64,000 nucleotides of DNA from UBA964 sp037444685 (GTDB lineage Bacteria; Pseudomonadota; Gammaproteobacteria; Steroidobacterales; Steroidobacteraceae). The position numbers and the translations under genes are program-made. This document shows positions 7,997 through 16,876 of the stretch, one piece after another (the stretch's first letter is position 1; every line of letters begins with the position of its first letter). The notes under the pieces are model-generated. The model saw only the letters and a program-made list of their open reading frames with translations. It made no database searches and was not told where the DNA came from. The stretch is taken from NCBI GenBank assembly GCA_037444685.1, contig JBBILX010000010.1, positions 1 to 64,000 on the forward strand, written 5' to 3'.

Positions 7997-8938
7997 ATGA
8001 TCTACGACAGCATCCTCGGCACGATCGGCCGCACGCCCATCGTCCGCATCAACCGCCTCGCGCCCGGCCACGTCACGATGTACGTCAAGTGCGAGTTCTT
8101 CAACCCGATGGCCTCGGTGAAGGACCGGCTCGCGATCGCGATCATCGAGGATGCGGAGCGGCGCGGCCTGCTGAAGCCGGGGCAGACAGTCGTCGAGGCC
8201 ACCTCGGGCAACACCGGCATCGCGCTCGCGATGGTCTGTGCCGCCAAGGGCTACCCGTTCGTCGCCGTGATGGTCGAGACCTTCTCGGTCGAGCGGCGCA
8301 AGATCATGCGTGCGCTCGGCGCAAGGGTGATCCTGACACCGGCCGCCGAACGCGGCACCGGCATGGTCCGGAAAGCCGCCGAGCTCGCCGAAAAGAACGG
8401 CTGGTTCCTCGCGCGCCAGTTCGACAATGAGGCCAATCCTGCCTACCACCGCAGCACCACTGGCCCGGAGATCCTCAGCGACTTCGCCGGCCGCCGGCTC
8501 GACTATTTCGTCAGCGGCTGGGGTACCGGAGGCACGCTGACGGGCGCCGGCCAGATGATCAAGCTCGCCCGGCCCGAGGTGCGGATCGTCGCAACCGAAC
8601 CTGAAGGCGCGGCGCTGCTGTCGGGCAAGCCGTTCACGCCGCACAAGATCCAGGGCTGGACACCCGACTTCGTGCCCTCGGTGCTCGATCGCACCGTGCC
8701 TGACCGGATCGTACCGGTGAGCGATGCGCAGGCGATCGATACGGCGCGGGCCCTCGCGCGCAGTGAGGGCATCTTCTGCGGCATCTCCTGCGGTGGCACG
8801 TTCGCGGCCGCCCTGCAGGTCGCCCGCGAGGCGCCAGCGGGCTCGGTCATCCTCGCGATGCTGCCCGACACGGGCGAGCGCTACCTTTCCACCGCGCTGT
8901 TCGCGGACATCCCCGAGGGCAGCGACCCCGAGCCATGA
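7997..8938 (+). CDS. Cysteine synthase, PLP-dependent
   Basis: A 313-residue fold-type II PLP enzyme. NPMASVKDR supplies the PLP lysine (K42), TSGNTG (69-74) is the substrate loop, and GWGTGGTLTG is the PLP phosphate loop. These enzymes replace the activated hydroxyl of O-acyl-serine with sulfide to make cysteine. The gene overlaps the following MetX-family acyltransferase by ATGA, and a sulfhydrylase follows, making a three-gene sulfur-assimilation operon. Since no cysE-like serine acetyltransferase is beside it, the acyl donor substrate may come from the MetX-like neighbour. CysK and CysM are not safely distinguished by eye, so no symbol is given. Confidence 0.9.
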   Translation: MIYDSILGTIGRTPIVRINRLAPGHVTMYVKCEFFNPMASVKDRLAIAIIEDAERRGLLKPGQTVVEATSGNTGIALAMVCAAKGYPFVAVMVETFSVERRKIMRALGARVILTPAAERGTGMVRKAAELAEKNGWFLARQFDNEANPAYHRSTTGPEILSDFAGRRLDYFVSGWGTGGTLTGAGQMIKLARPEVRIVATEPEGAALLSGKPFTPHKIQGWTPDFVPSVLDRTVPDRIVPVSDAQAIDTARALARSEGIFCGISCGGTFAAALQVAREAPAGSVILAMLPDTGERYLSTALFADIPEGSDPEP

Positions 8939-10101
8939 CTGCGCGCCGCCTCGCGACGTCGGGCGGAAACGGTACGCCTCGCCTTCCGTCCCCCGACCTG
9001 CCTTTCGTAGGCGGAGCACGCCGCTTCGCCGCGCTGCCCTCGCCGTTTCCGCTTCGCGCAGGCGGGGTGCTCGAAGACGCGGTGATCGCCTACGAGACCT
9101 GGGGGCGGCTCAACCGTGACCGCGGCAACGCGATCCTGCTGTTCACGGGCCTCTCACCATCGGCGCACGCCGCCTCCTCGACCGAGGATCCCAGCCCGGG
9201 CTGGTGGGAACCGATGCTGGGTCCCGGCAAGGCCATCGATACCGAGCGCTGGTTCGTGATCTGCGTGAACACGCTCGGCAGTCCCTTCGGTTCGACGAGC
9301 CCGCTGTCGATCAATCCTGCGACCGGCCACCCGTACCGGCTCGACTTCCCGGAGCTGTCGATCGAAGACATCGCGTCCGCCGGCTACGAGACCGCTCGCA
9401 GCCTCGGTATCGACCGGCTCGAGGCGGTGATCGGCCCTTCGCTCGGCGGCATGGTCGTGTTGGCTTTCGTGGCGCAGTTCCCGGGCGTCGCGCGCCGGCT
9501 CGTCAGCATTTCCGGCACCGACGCGGCCTCGCCGGTCGCGATTGCGCTGCGCTCGGTGCAGCGCGAGGCGATCATGCGCGACCCGCAGTGGCGTGGCGGC
9601 CAGTACGCCCCGGATCGACCGCCGCGTGACGGCATGCGCCTGGCGCGCAAGATCGGCACGATCACCTACCGATCGTCGCTGGAGTGGAACGAGCGCTTCG
9701 GTCGCACACCGCTCGGCGGTGAAGCCCATCGCGCCAGTCGCTTCGCGCCGGAGTTCGCGATCGAGGGCTACCTCGAGGCCCAGGCCGAGCGCTTCGTGCG
9801 GAGCTTCGATGCCAACTGCTATCTGTACCTCTCGCGCGCCATGGACCGCTTCGACCTCTCGGCCCATGCGCCGCCGGCCGAGGTGTTCGCGCGCGCGCGC
9901 CTCGACAGTGCCCTCGTGATCGGCGTGCAGTCCGACATGCTGTTCCAGCTCCAGGAACAGGAACGCATCGCCGCGGCGCTGATCGCCGCGCGGGTGCCGA
10001 CCACGCTGGTCAGCATGCCCTCGCGGGAGGGGCACGACGCCTTCCTCGTCGACATCCCGCGCTTCGACGCTACTCTGCGCCGCTATCTCAGCGAACCGTA
10101 G
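8935..10101 (+). CDS. metX: MetX-family acyltransferase: homoserine O-acyltransferase or serine O-succinyltransferase
   Basis: A 388-residue alpha/beta-hydrolase-fold acyltransferase. The nucleophile motif GPSLGGM places Ser at 169, GVQSDMLFQ holds the Asp and EGHDAFLVD the His. GWWEPMLGPGKAIDTERWFVI matches the MetX family strongly. MetX enzymes acylate homoserine for methionine synthesis, but a xanthomonad-type branch has been shown to succinylate serine for cysteine synthesis. Here it overlaps a cysteine synthase gene by 4 nt, which favours a serine-acylating role. About 30 poorly conserved N-terminal residues precede the fold. Acyl donor and acceptor cannot be fixed from sequence alone. 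Confidence 0.85.
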   Translation: MTARRLATSGGNGTPRLPSPDLPFVGGARRFAALPSPFPLRAGGVLEDAVIAYETWGRLNRDRGNAILLFTGLSPSAHAASSTEDPSPGWWEPMLGPGKAIDTERWFVICVNTLGSPFGSTSPLSINPATGHPYRLDFPELSIEDIASAGYETARSLGIDRLEAVIGPSLGGMVVLAFVAQFPGVARRLVSISGTDAASPVAIALRSVQREAIMRDPQWRGGQYAPDRPPRDGMRLARKIGTITYRSSLEWNERFGRTPLGGEAHRASRFAPEFAIEGYLEAQAERFVRSFDANCYLYLSRAMDRFDLSAHAPPAEVFARARLDSALVIGVQSDMLFQLQEQERIAAALIAARVPTTLVSMPSREGHDAFLVDIPRFDATLRRYLSEP

Positions 10102-10121
10102 TCATCTGCCGGAGTCATTGC

Positions 10122-11396
10122 ATGCGCCCTGAAACCATCGCCGTCCACGGCGGCTATTCGCCTGACCCGACCACCAAGGCCGTTGCGGTCCCGATCTACC
10201 AGACCACGTCCTACGCGTTCGACAGCGTGCAGCACGGCGCCGACCTGTTCGATCTCAAGGTGCAGGGCAACATTTACACGCGGATCATGAATCCGACGAC
10301 CGACGTGCTCGAGAAGCGGCTCGCCGAGCTCGAGGGCGGCGTCGGCGCGCTGGGGCTCGCCTCGGGCAGCGCGGCCGTTACCTACGCGATCATGACCATT
10401 GCCGAGAACGGCGACAACATCGTCACCTCGAGCGCGCTCTACGGCGGCACCTACAACCTGTTCGCGCATACGCTGCCGCAGTTCGGCATCGAGGTGCGCT
10501 TCGCCGACTACCGGCGCCCGGAGGAATTCGAGAAGCTGATCGACGGGCGGACCAAGGCGGTGTTCTGCGAGTCGATCGGCAATCCGCTCGGCAACGTCAC
10601 CGACTTCGGCGCGCTGGCCGAGATCGCGCACCGTCACGGCGTGCCGCTGATCGTCGACAACACCGTGCCGACGCCGTATCTGTGCCGCCCCTTCGATTTC
10701 GGCGCCGACATCGTCGTGCACTCGCTGACCAAGTACCTCGGCGGCCACGGCAACAGCATCGGCGGCGTGATCGTCGACTCCGGCAGGTTCCCGTGGGCCG
10801 AGCACAAGCAGCGTTTCCCGCGTCTCAACGAACCCGACGTCTCGTACCACGGCGTCGTCTACACGGAGGCGCTCGGGCCGGCGGCCTACATCGGCCGCGC
10901 GCGCGTCGTGCCGCTGCGCAACATGGGCGCGGCGATCTCGCCGTTCAATTCCTTCCTGATCCTGCAGGGCATCGAGACGCTCGCCGTGCGCATGGATCGG
11001 ATCTGCAGCAATACACAGGTGATCGCGGAATACCTGCGCGAGCACCCGCAGGTCGGCTGGGTCAACTACGCCGGGCTGTCGGACCACCCGTCGCATGCGC
11101 TCGTCCGCAAGTACATGGTCGGACGCGCCTCGGGCATCCTGACCTTCGGTGTCAAGGGTGGCCGCGCGGCTGGCGAGCGCTTCCTCGACGCGCTCAAGCT
11201 CGTGATACGGCTCGTCAACATCGGCGATGCGCGATCGCTCGCGACCCATCCGGCCTCGACGACCCACCGCCAGCTCTCGCCAGAGGAGCTTGAGAAGGCG
11301 GGCGTCTCCGAGGACATGGTGCGCCTGTCCATCGGTATCGAGCACGTCGAGGATCTCAAGGAGGACCTGGATCAGGCGCTGCGGGCTGCGGCCTGA
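10122..11396 (+). CDS. O-acylhomoserine sulfhydrylase (MetY/MetZ type)
   Basis: A 424-residue Cys/Met-metabolism PLP enzyme. SLTKYLGGHGN holds the PLP lysine (K204), and ETIAVHGG, NPTTDVLEKRLAELEGG and SGSAAVTYAI are family blocks. It forms homocysteine or cystathionine-type products from O-acyl-homoserine; the VHGGYSPDPTTKAVAVPIYQT start and length favour direct sulfhydrylation (MetY). It starts 20 nt after metX and completes the sulfur operon. Its 3' end overlaps the convergent M48 protease gene by 25 nt. The acyl group used depends on what the MetX neighbour makes. Confidence 0.88.
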   Translation: MRPETIAVHGGYSPDPTTKAVAVPIYQTTSYAFDSVQHGADLFDLKVQGNIYTRIMNPTTDVLEKRLAELEGGVGALGLASGSAAVTYAIMTIAENGDNIVTSSALYGGTYNLFAHTLPQFGIEVRFADYRRPEEFEKLIDGRTKAVFCESIGNPLGNVTDFGALAEIAHRHGVPLIVDNTVPTPYLCRPFDFGADIVVHSLTKYLGGHGNSIGGVIVDSGRFPWAEHKQRFPRLNEPDVSYHGVVYTEALGPAAYIGRARVVPLRNMGAAISPFNSFLILQGIETLAVRMDRICSNTQVIAEYLREHPQVGWVNYAGLSDHPSHALVRKYMVGRASGILTFGVKGGRAAGERFLDALKLVIRLVNIGDARSLATHPASTTHRQLSPEELEKAGVSEDMVRLSIGIEHVEDLKEDLDQALRAAA

Positions 11397-13282
11397 TCGG
11401 CCGCGCCGAGCAGCGGCGGCAGCGGTAGCTGCAGAATCGCGCAGAGAGTGCGCAGCAGGTCGACCTCGGTGACGGTCATGTAGCCATCGTGCGAAATCGT
11501 CGCGACGAGGCCCTCGACCACGACGCGCTTCGCGTAGGGGTGCAGTTTCGCGAGCCGGTCGCAGGCCGCGTCGAGCAGGGGCGGCCAGTCGGTCACGGCG
11601 CGCAGCGGCGGCCGGTGGCGCGGCAGCACGCGCGAGATGCCTGCCTCGTAGGCGCGGCGGGCCTCGAGTGCAGTCGCGGCGCCCTGCGTCGCCACCACGG
11701 CGAACAGCGTGCCGAGCTCGTCGGCGAGGCTCGCGAGCGACTCGCTGCCGTGCGGCGCGCCACCCTCGAGCTCGTCGCGCAGCGAGTCGGCGAGCAGTTT
11801 CAGCAGGCAGAACTCGTAGACGTCGATGCGCGCGTCGACACGGGCCAGTTCGCGGCACAGGCGCAGCAGCGCGAGCCGATCCTCGCGCGGCAGGGTGCGC
11901 AGCGCCGGGAACAACTGCAGCAGTGCCGGCAACCGCAGGTGCGGATCGAGAGTCGCGGCGAGCCGTCCGGCATCGCCCGAGTCCGCGACCGGCAGCAGCG
12001 CGCGCTGCTGCGCACGGACCGTCTCGTCGCGCGACAACAGTAGCTCGAGCATGAGCGTGCGTGCGAGACCCGTCGATTCGGCAAACTCGTGCAGCCACGC
12101 CGGCAGCGCGAGTCGGATTCCCGCCGCTTCGGCGAGTTCGCGAGGCTCGATGCGGCCCACCGCGGCGGCGACCGCAGCGGGCTCGACGGCGATGCGTTCC
12201 TCCTGTAGCCGCGACGTCAGCAGCTCGAGATCACTGTCCGGCGTCGTGTCGGCGATGGCCTGTCGGCCGAGACGCTCGAGCGCCGACGTGTCGAAGCGTG
12301 GATCGAGCGCGCGGATCCGCTCGGCGAGCGGCGGATGCGTCGCTAACAGCCGCTCGACCCCGGCCGCGAACAGCATGTGCGCGACTTCCGGCGCGCGCGT
12401 GGCCGCGAGTCTCCCGTGACGATCGACGCCGGCGATCTTGAGCAGAGCGCCCTTCAGCCCTTCGGGATTGCGCGTGAACTGCACCGCCGAGGCGTCGGCG
12501 AGATGCTCCCGCCGGCGACACAACGCCGCCTGCAGGATCCGGCCCGCGAGCGCGCCGAGCCAGCCGATCACGAGCATGGCCAGCGCGACGAGGTAGAGCC
12601 AGCCCGCAACGGACCCCCGATCGCGTCCCCGGCCATCTGTGCCGGGCCGCAGCATGAAACGCCCGGCCAGCGCGATAAAGGTCAGCCCGAACAGCCAGCC
12701 GATCATGCGCACGTTGAGGCGCATGTCGCCATTGAGAATGTGGCTGAATTCATGCGCGATGACGCCCTGCAGTTGCTCGCGATTGAGTCGCTCGACGGCG
12801 CCGCGCGTGACCGCCACCGCCGCATCGGCAGGATTACGCCCCGCGGCGAAGGCGTTGATGCCCGACTCACGCTCGAGCACGTAGACCTCGGGCATAGTCA
12901 CACCCGAAGCGATCGACATCTCCTCGACGATGTTGTGCAGCCGCCGCAGGCGCGGATCGCGCGTGTCGCGGTCGACGCGCGTGCCGCCGAGCGCAATGGC
13001 AGCCGCGCCGCCGCCGTCACGGAAATCGAGCGCGCGCCAGGCGCTCGCCGCGACGATCACGAACAGCCAGATCAGTGCCACCTGCAATGCGACCCGTGGC
13101 GACTCTTCGATCTGCGCGACGAGCCCCAAATCCGGCGCGGGCGCCGCGCCGGCCGCCGCCGGCGCGAACAGCAGCACAATCCACGTGAGCGTCACGACGA
13201 CGAGCGCGACGGTTGCGACGAAGGCGCCGAGCCAGAATCGCGATGCGCGGCGCGCGGCAGCCTGACGCGCGTAGAAATCCAT
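11372..13282 (-). CDS. M48-family membrane zinc metalloprotease, HtpX-like with long C-terminal extension
   Basis: A 636-residue protein. Two hydrophobic spans (about 18-40 and 66-82) come first, then the zinc motif HEFSH at 177-181, further membrane segments, and a second zinc-ligand region RRREHLADASAVQFTRNPEG. HtpX proteases clear misfolded inner-membrane proteins and are usually near 290 residues; here about 300 extra residues of helical, Leu/Arg-rich sequence follow. It lies 17 nt downstream of a LemA gene on the same strand, a pairing common in Proteobacteria. The function of the extension is unknown. Confidence 0.85.
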   Translation of the reverse strand: MDFYARQAAARRASRFWLGAFVATVALVVVTLTWIVLLFAPAAAGAAPAPDLGLVAQIEESPRVALQVALIWLFVIVAASAWRALDFRDGGGAAAIALGGTRVDRDTRDPRLRRLHNIVEEMSIASGVTMPEVYVLERESGINAFAAGRNPADAAVAVTRGAVERLNREQLQGVIAHEFSHILNGDMRLNVRMIGWLFGLTFIALAGRFMLRPGTDGRGRDRGSVAGWLYLVALAMLVIGWLGALAGRILQAALCRRREHLADASAVQFTRNPEGLKGALLKIAGVDRHGRLAATRAPEVAHMLFAAGVERLLATHPPLAERIRALDPRFDTSALERLGRQAIADTTPDSDLELLTSRLQEERIAVEPAAVAAAVGRIEPRELAEAAGIRLALPAWLHEFAESTGLARTLMLELLLSRDETVRAQQRALLPVADSGDAGRLAATLDPHLRLPALLQLFPALRTLPREDRLALLRLCRELARVDARIDVYEFCLLKLLADSLRDELEGGAPHGSESLASLADELGTLFAVVATQGAATALEARRAYEAGISRVLPRHRPPLRAVTDWPPLLDAACDRLAKLHPYAKRVVVEGLVATISHDGYMTVTEVDLLRTLCAILQLPLPPLLGAADQAAARSA

Positions 13283-13299
13283 GCGCCCGCCGCGGATCC

Positions 13300-13884
13300 T
13301 CAGCCGAAGCTGACCTTGGGCGCCTCGCGGGCCTCAGGCTTGACGATCTCAAGCTCTTGGGCAGGCTGGAAACCGAACGTTCCGGACACCAGATTGCCGG
13401 GGAACTGCTCCCGAAGGTTGTTGTAGGTCAGCACCGCGTCGTTGAAGGCCTGGCGAGCGAAGGCCACCTTGTTCTCGGTCGAAGTCAGCTCCTCGGACAG
13501 CTGCATCATGGTCTGGTTGGCCTTGAGATCCGGGTAGGCTTCGGCGATCGCAAGCAGTCGGCCAAGCGCGCCGCCGAGTTCGGCCTCGGTGCCGGCCAGC
13601 TGACGGAGCGCTGCGCCGCTGCCGGGGTCGGTCGCGGCCGCCCGCAGATCAGACAGCGCGGCATTACGCGCGCGGATCACGGCCTCGAGTGTCTCGCGCT
13701 CGTGCTTGAGATAGCCCTTCGCCACCTCGACGAGGTTCGGGATCAGCTCGTACCGCCTGGTCAGTTGCACGTCGATCTGCGCGAATGCGTTGCGGAAGGC
13801 GTTGCGGCCGGCGACCAGCCGGTTGTAGACGCTGACGACATAGACGATCAGCGCAATGACGACCAACAGCGGAATCCAGGCCAT
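13300..13884 (-). CDS. lemA: LemA family membrane protein
   Basis: A 194-residue protein with one N-terminal span (about 3-19, WIPLLVVIALIVYVVSVYN) and long helices. RRYELIPNLVEVAKGY and FNDAVLTYNNLREQFPG are LemA signatures. LemA proteins expose a helical bundle outside or at the inner membrane; their biochemical role is not settled, but they are often encoded beside M48 proteases as here. A GGAGGGA Shine-Dalgarno sits just before the chosen ATG; longer frames upstream run through the neighbouring gene and were rejected. Confidence 0.92.
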   Translation of the reverse strand: MAWIPLLVVIALIVYVVSVYNRLVAGRNAFRNAFAQIDVQLTRRYELIPNLVEVAKGYLKHERETLEAVIRARNAALSDLRAAATDPGSGAALRQLAGTEAELGGALGRLLAIAEAYPDLKANQTMMQLSEELTSTENKVAFARQAFNDAVLTYNNLREQFPGNLVSGTFGFQPAQELEIVKPEAREAPKVSFG

Positions 13885-13900
13885 GCTCCCTCCTCGAGAC

Positions 13901-14389
13901 TCAGCGCCGGCGGCGAGCCGCGCTCCGCTTCGGCTTGGTCTTGGGCTTGGTCTTGGACTTGGTTGTGGGCTTGGTCTTGGCCCCGATCTGGGTCTTGCCC
14001 CGCGCGGACAGGCGACTGATCCGGGCCCCGAACACCGCCGGCTTGCCCGCGACGTGCGCGCGCGCCGCCGCCGACTTCTCGGCCGCGGCCTCCACTTGCT
14101 CCTGCAGCACGCGGAACAGGTTGGCGATGAACTCGCGGCGCTCGGCGCCGAGGCGCTCCTCCTGCTCCGTGGTGAACTCGTAGTCGTCAATCTCGCCGGG
14201 CGAGAGTGCGCCCTGGCGGACCTGTACGGCTTCCATCGCGCTCAGACGCTCGCGCAGTGCCCACACCTCGCTGGCGAGCGTGATCGTCATGCTCAGGACC
14301 TTGTCGATGGCCGGATCGTGGAAGAAGAAAGGACGGCCGCCGCGGATCGTGCGACGCAGGGGGCGACGCTCTTCGGCTTCATCAGCCAT
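13901..14389 (-). CDS. Hypothetical protein with Lys/Thr/Pro repeat tail
   Basis: A 162-residue protein that I do not recognise. The first 110 residues are charged and helical (TITLASEVWALRERLSAMEA, EEQVEAAAEKSAA). The end is a basic tail built on KTKP repeats and finishing RSAARRRR, which resembles nucleic-acid-binding tails of bacterial histone-like proteins. The tail is encoded by tandem 12-bp DNA repeats. It lies between a methyltransferase (10 nt upstream) and lemA on one strand and is probably cotranscribed with both. No catalytic motif is visible. Confidence 0.6.
   Translation of the reverse strand: MADEAEERRPLRRTIRGGRPFFFHDPAIDKVLSMTITLASEVWALRERLSAMEAVQVRQGALSPGEIDDYEFTTEQEERLGAERREFIANLFRVLQEQVEAAAEKSAAARAHVAGKPAVFGARISRLSARGKTQIGAKTKPTTKSKTKPKTKPKRSAARRRR
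13932..13979. repeat. Four tandem 12-bp repeats inside a coding region
   Basis: The unit GGCTTGGTCTTG occurs at 13932, 13944 and 13968 without change and as GACTTGGTTGTG at 13956. On the coding (minus) strand each unit gives a Lys-Thr-Lys-Pro type tetrapeptide. Copy number could change by slippage without breaking the frame, since the unit is a multiple of three. Confidence 0.9.
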
Positions 14390-14398
14390 CGCGGCTTC

Positions 14399-15586
14399 TC
14401 ACTTCCACGCGCCGAAGCAGTACCAGCGTATGCCCTCGGCGAGCCGCCCGGTCTTGTCGCTGTCGACCTCGGCCTGCTGTTCGACGGCGTCACGGACCGC
14501 CTGCTCGCCGTACCCGCCGATCGACGGCACGACGAACTGCACGTACTTGCGCGGATCGAAACCCGCCTGTCGGCAGAGCACCTCGGGCCGCAGGTCGCGG
14601 AAAGGCTTGTAGTACGGCTCGTTGTTGTAATAGCTGTCCCAGTCCAGATAGAAGGCTTCGTAAGGGGAAAGCTGCGAATTCGGCGGCAGTTCCATGTGCA
14701 GCATAAGTCCGCCAGGTCGCAACAGGCGATGCGCCTCGCGGAACACCTTCTCGATGCCCTTGCGCGGCACCTCGTGTAGGAACATCGACGAGAACACGAG
14801 GTCGAAGCTCGCATCCGGAAAGTCGACGCTCTCGGCATTCATCTGATGGAAGTGGATCGCGCGGCCCTGAGCCTCGGCCCGCGCGTGTCCATAGCGCAGG
14901 CAGGGCGCGGCCACGTCAATGCCGTGCACCTCGGCCTCCGGATAGACGTCCTTCCACGCCCCGGTGTTGTGACCGATCGTGCAGCCCATATCGAGGACCC
15001 GTCGCGGCCGGAAATCGGGATAGCGCAGGCTGATGAAACGCGCGATCGACTGACCGAGATCGTCGAGATTCTCCCCCATGAGGCCGAATGAGAACACAGC
15101 GAGGCCGTTGTCGTAGACGGCCCCGGCCGCGATGTCGTCCGGCTCGTACTCGCCGTCGTAGTTGCCGGCCATCAGGTGTACGTCGATGGCCGACACGGAC
15201 CGCGGGACCTCGAAGCCCGGCTTCAGCTCGAGCGTCCCGAGCTTGCGCCGCTCAGTGATCGCGCGTGCCTTGCGCTTGAGTTCACCACGCTGCCGCTCCA
15301 GCGGGCCGAACACGGACTGCCAGACCATGTCCTGCGCGGTCACGCGCATGCTCGAGTAGAACTTGAAGTACTCGTTCGACTTGATGGCCCGATGGACCTC
15401 CGGACCATCCTTCGGCGCCCGCTGGTGGCGCCGTTCGAACTGCGGCCGCACCTCGGCGTCGTAGACGGCCCGCATCCCATTGGCCATGTCCATCAGGACA
15501 TAGGCGCGCAGCCCGGACACGAAGTTCATCCGCGCCTTCTCGTCGCGGGTCTTACGAAGCCTCAGTTCGTGCTTGAGTTCCAGCAT
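14399..15586 (-). CDS. Class I SAM-dependent methyltransferase
   Basis: A 395-residue protein. The C-terminal two thirds hold a Rossmann methyltransferase: motif I VLDMGCTIGHNTG, an acidic strand end HGIDVAAP, NAESVDFPDASFDLVFSS and a post-motif LRPGGLMLHME. The N-terminal 170 residues (LELKHELRLRKTRDEKAR onwards) form an unassigned helical domain. The start was chosen at the ATG that follows AGGAGG by about 9 nt; the frame extends 23 codons further upstream without such a site. Only 9 nt separate it from the Lys-rich protein gene. The methyl acceptor is unknown. Confidence 0.82.
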   Translation of the reverse strand: MLELKHELRLRKTRDEKARMNFVSGLRAYVLMDMANGMRAVYDAEVRPQFERRHQRAPKDGPEVHRAIKSNEYFKFYSSMRVTAQDMVWQSVFGPLERQRGELKRKARAITERRKLGTLELKPGFEVPRSVSAIDVHLMAGNYDGEYEPDDIAAGAVYDNGLAVFSFGLMGENLDDLGQSIARFISLRYPDFRPRRVLDMGCTIGHNTGAWKDVYPEAEVHGIDVAAPCLRYGHARAEAQGRAIHFHQMNAESVDFPDASFDLVFSSMFLHEVPRKGIEKVFREAHRLLRPGGLMLHMELPPNSQLSPYEAFYLDWDSYYNNEPYYKPFRDLRPEVLCRQAGFDPRKYVQFVVPSIGGYGEQAVRDAVEQQAEVDSDKTGRLAEGIRWYCFGAWK

Positions 15587-15738
15587 CGTTGGTCCTCCTC
15601 GAGCCGTATCGCACTTCGCCCGATTATGTCGCAGCGCGAGTGCGAAGCGAATCACATTCTTCCACCTCCGATCGGCCGGTCCAGACCGCTCGTCGGCTTC
15701 CTTAGCGCGATGCTCGCGCGGTGCCGAGCATGGCGCCC

Positions 15739-16272
15739 ATGACCACCTTCGTCAAAGGGTATTCGCTGATCGAACTGGCCTGCGCGCTCGCACTGGGCGG
15801 CGTGGTCGTCGCGCTGGCGGCGCCCTCGATGCAACGGCTCGCCCAGGATGCCGTGGCCGTCGCCGCCCACAACGGCCTGCGCGCTGCGATCGCGTTTGCC
15901 CGCAACCAGGCGGCGCAGCTCGCGACCCCCGTCTCGCTGTGCGCCTCGGCCGATGGTCGCGACTGCGACGCCGCGGCGGACTGGAGCGCCGGCTGGATCG
16001 CCTTCACCGACGGCGGCATCGCCGGCGCCGTCGACGGCACGGATCGGGTCTTGCGCGCGTGGTCCGGTCCCCAGCGCGAGCGGCTCACCATCGAGATCGA
16101 GGGCAATGGGTCCGGTCTGCGCTTCTCGGCGCGCGGCCTGCCGCTGCCGGCCGGGGCGACGACGAGCTGGACCCTGCGGCCCATCGAGTGCCCGGCGGGC
16201 GAGCCAGCGAGTCGCGAAGTGCACGTGAATCCGTCAGGCGCCGTGCGCTCCGCGCGCAGCGCCTGCTCCTGA
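15739..16272 (+). CDS. Minor pseudopilin, FimT/GspH type (decaying operon, this gene intact)
   Basis: A 177-residue pseudopilin with a short leader ending in Gly, then YSLIELACALALGG: the prepilin peptidase site (Gly at -1, Glu at +5) followed by the hydrophobic helix. The body (VSLCASADGRDC, GWIAFTDGG) matches the GspH/FimT domain. ATGs at 15730 and in-frame GTG at 15721 are alternatives; this one gives a seven-residue leader. It heads a fimT-pilV-pilW-pilX-pilY1-pilE operon whose next four pilin genes are broken. Alone it may still be made, but the tip complex it serves probably is not. Confidence 0.75.
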   Translation: MTTFVKGYSLIELACALALGGVVVALAAPSMQRLAQDAVAVAAHNGLRAAIAFARNQAAQLATPVSLCASADGRDCDAAADWSAGWIAFTDGGIAGAVDGTDRVLRAWSGPQRERLTIEIEGNGSGLRFSARGLPLPAGATTSWTLRPIECPAGEPASREVHVNPSGAVRSARSACS

Positions 16273-16283
16273 GCGAGGTCGAC

Positions 16284-16876
16284 ATGCAACGTCAGTCTGG
16301 CTTAACCTGATGGAACTGATGGTGGTGCTGGCCCTGGCCGCCGTGATCCTCTGCGTCGGCGCGCCGAGCTTCGCGGAGTGCCGCGCCAACAACCGCCTGA
16401 CCGGTGCCGCCAACGACTACCTCGCCGGCATCCTCCCGGCGCGCAGCGAGGCGCCCAAACGCCAGACCCCCGTGGCGCTCTGCCCGTCCGACGACTCGGA
16501 AGATCCCGATGCGACGTGCTCCGATGGCGCCTTGACGGGCTGGATCACCTTCGTCGACGCCAACAACGACTGTCTGCGCGACGACGGCGAGGAAGTGCTG
16601 CGCGCGCAGCCGACGCTCGATGAGGCCGTGCTCACTGATTCCGACGGCGTCTGCCTCTCGTTCGCTGCGAACAGCTTCCGTCACGTCATTGCCGGACGCG
16701 CCACCCTCCGACGCACGCTGTTCTGCGACGAGCGCGGCAACGCCGAGACCTTCTCCGGCAGTGGCGAATCGTTCGCGCGCGGCATCAGGGTGCAGCCGAC
16801 CGGTCGCGCCAACATCACGCGCAACCGCGTTGCCATCGCCACCTGGTCCACCGTCTTTGGAGTGGCCTGCCCATGA
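16284..16876 (+). pseudogene. FimT/GspH-type minor pilin, frameshifted in its signal sequence
   Basis: From the ATG with GAGG 6 nt upstream the frame reads MQRQSGLT then TGA. One base is missing after 16307: restoring it gives MQRQSGLTLMELMVVLALAA, an ideal prepilin leader. The remaining frame starts MELMVVLALAAVILCVGAP and runs to an intact GspH-like body ending FGVACP. Restart at the ATG overlapping the stop (TGATG) would make a protein with no leader Gly and so no processing. The stop overlaps the next gene by ATGA. A recent single-base loss best explains it. Confidence 0.8.

Noticed and set aside
10083..12098. 671-residue minus-strand frame across metY and into the protease gene
   Set aside because: Low-complexity Arg/Ala sequence opposite a clear PLP enzyme (K204 and family blocks).
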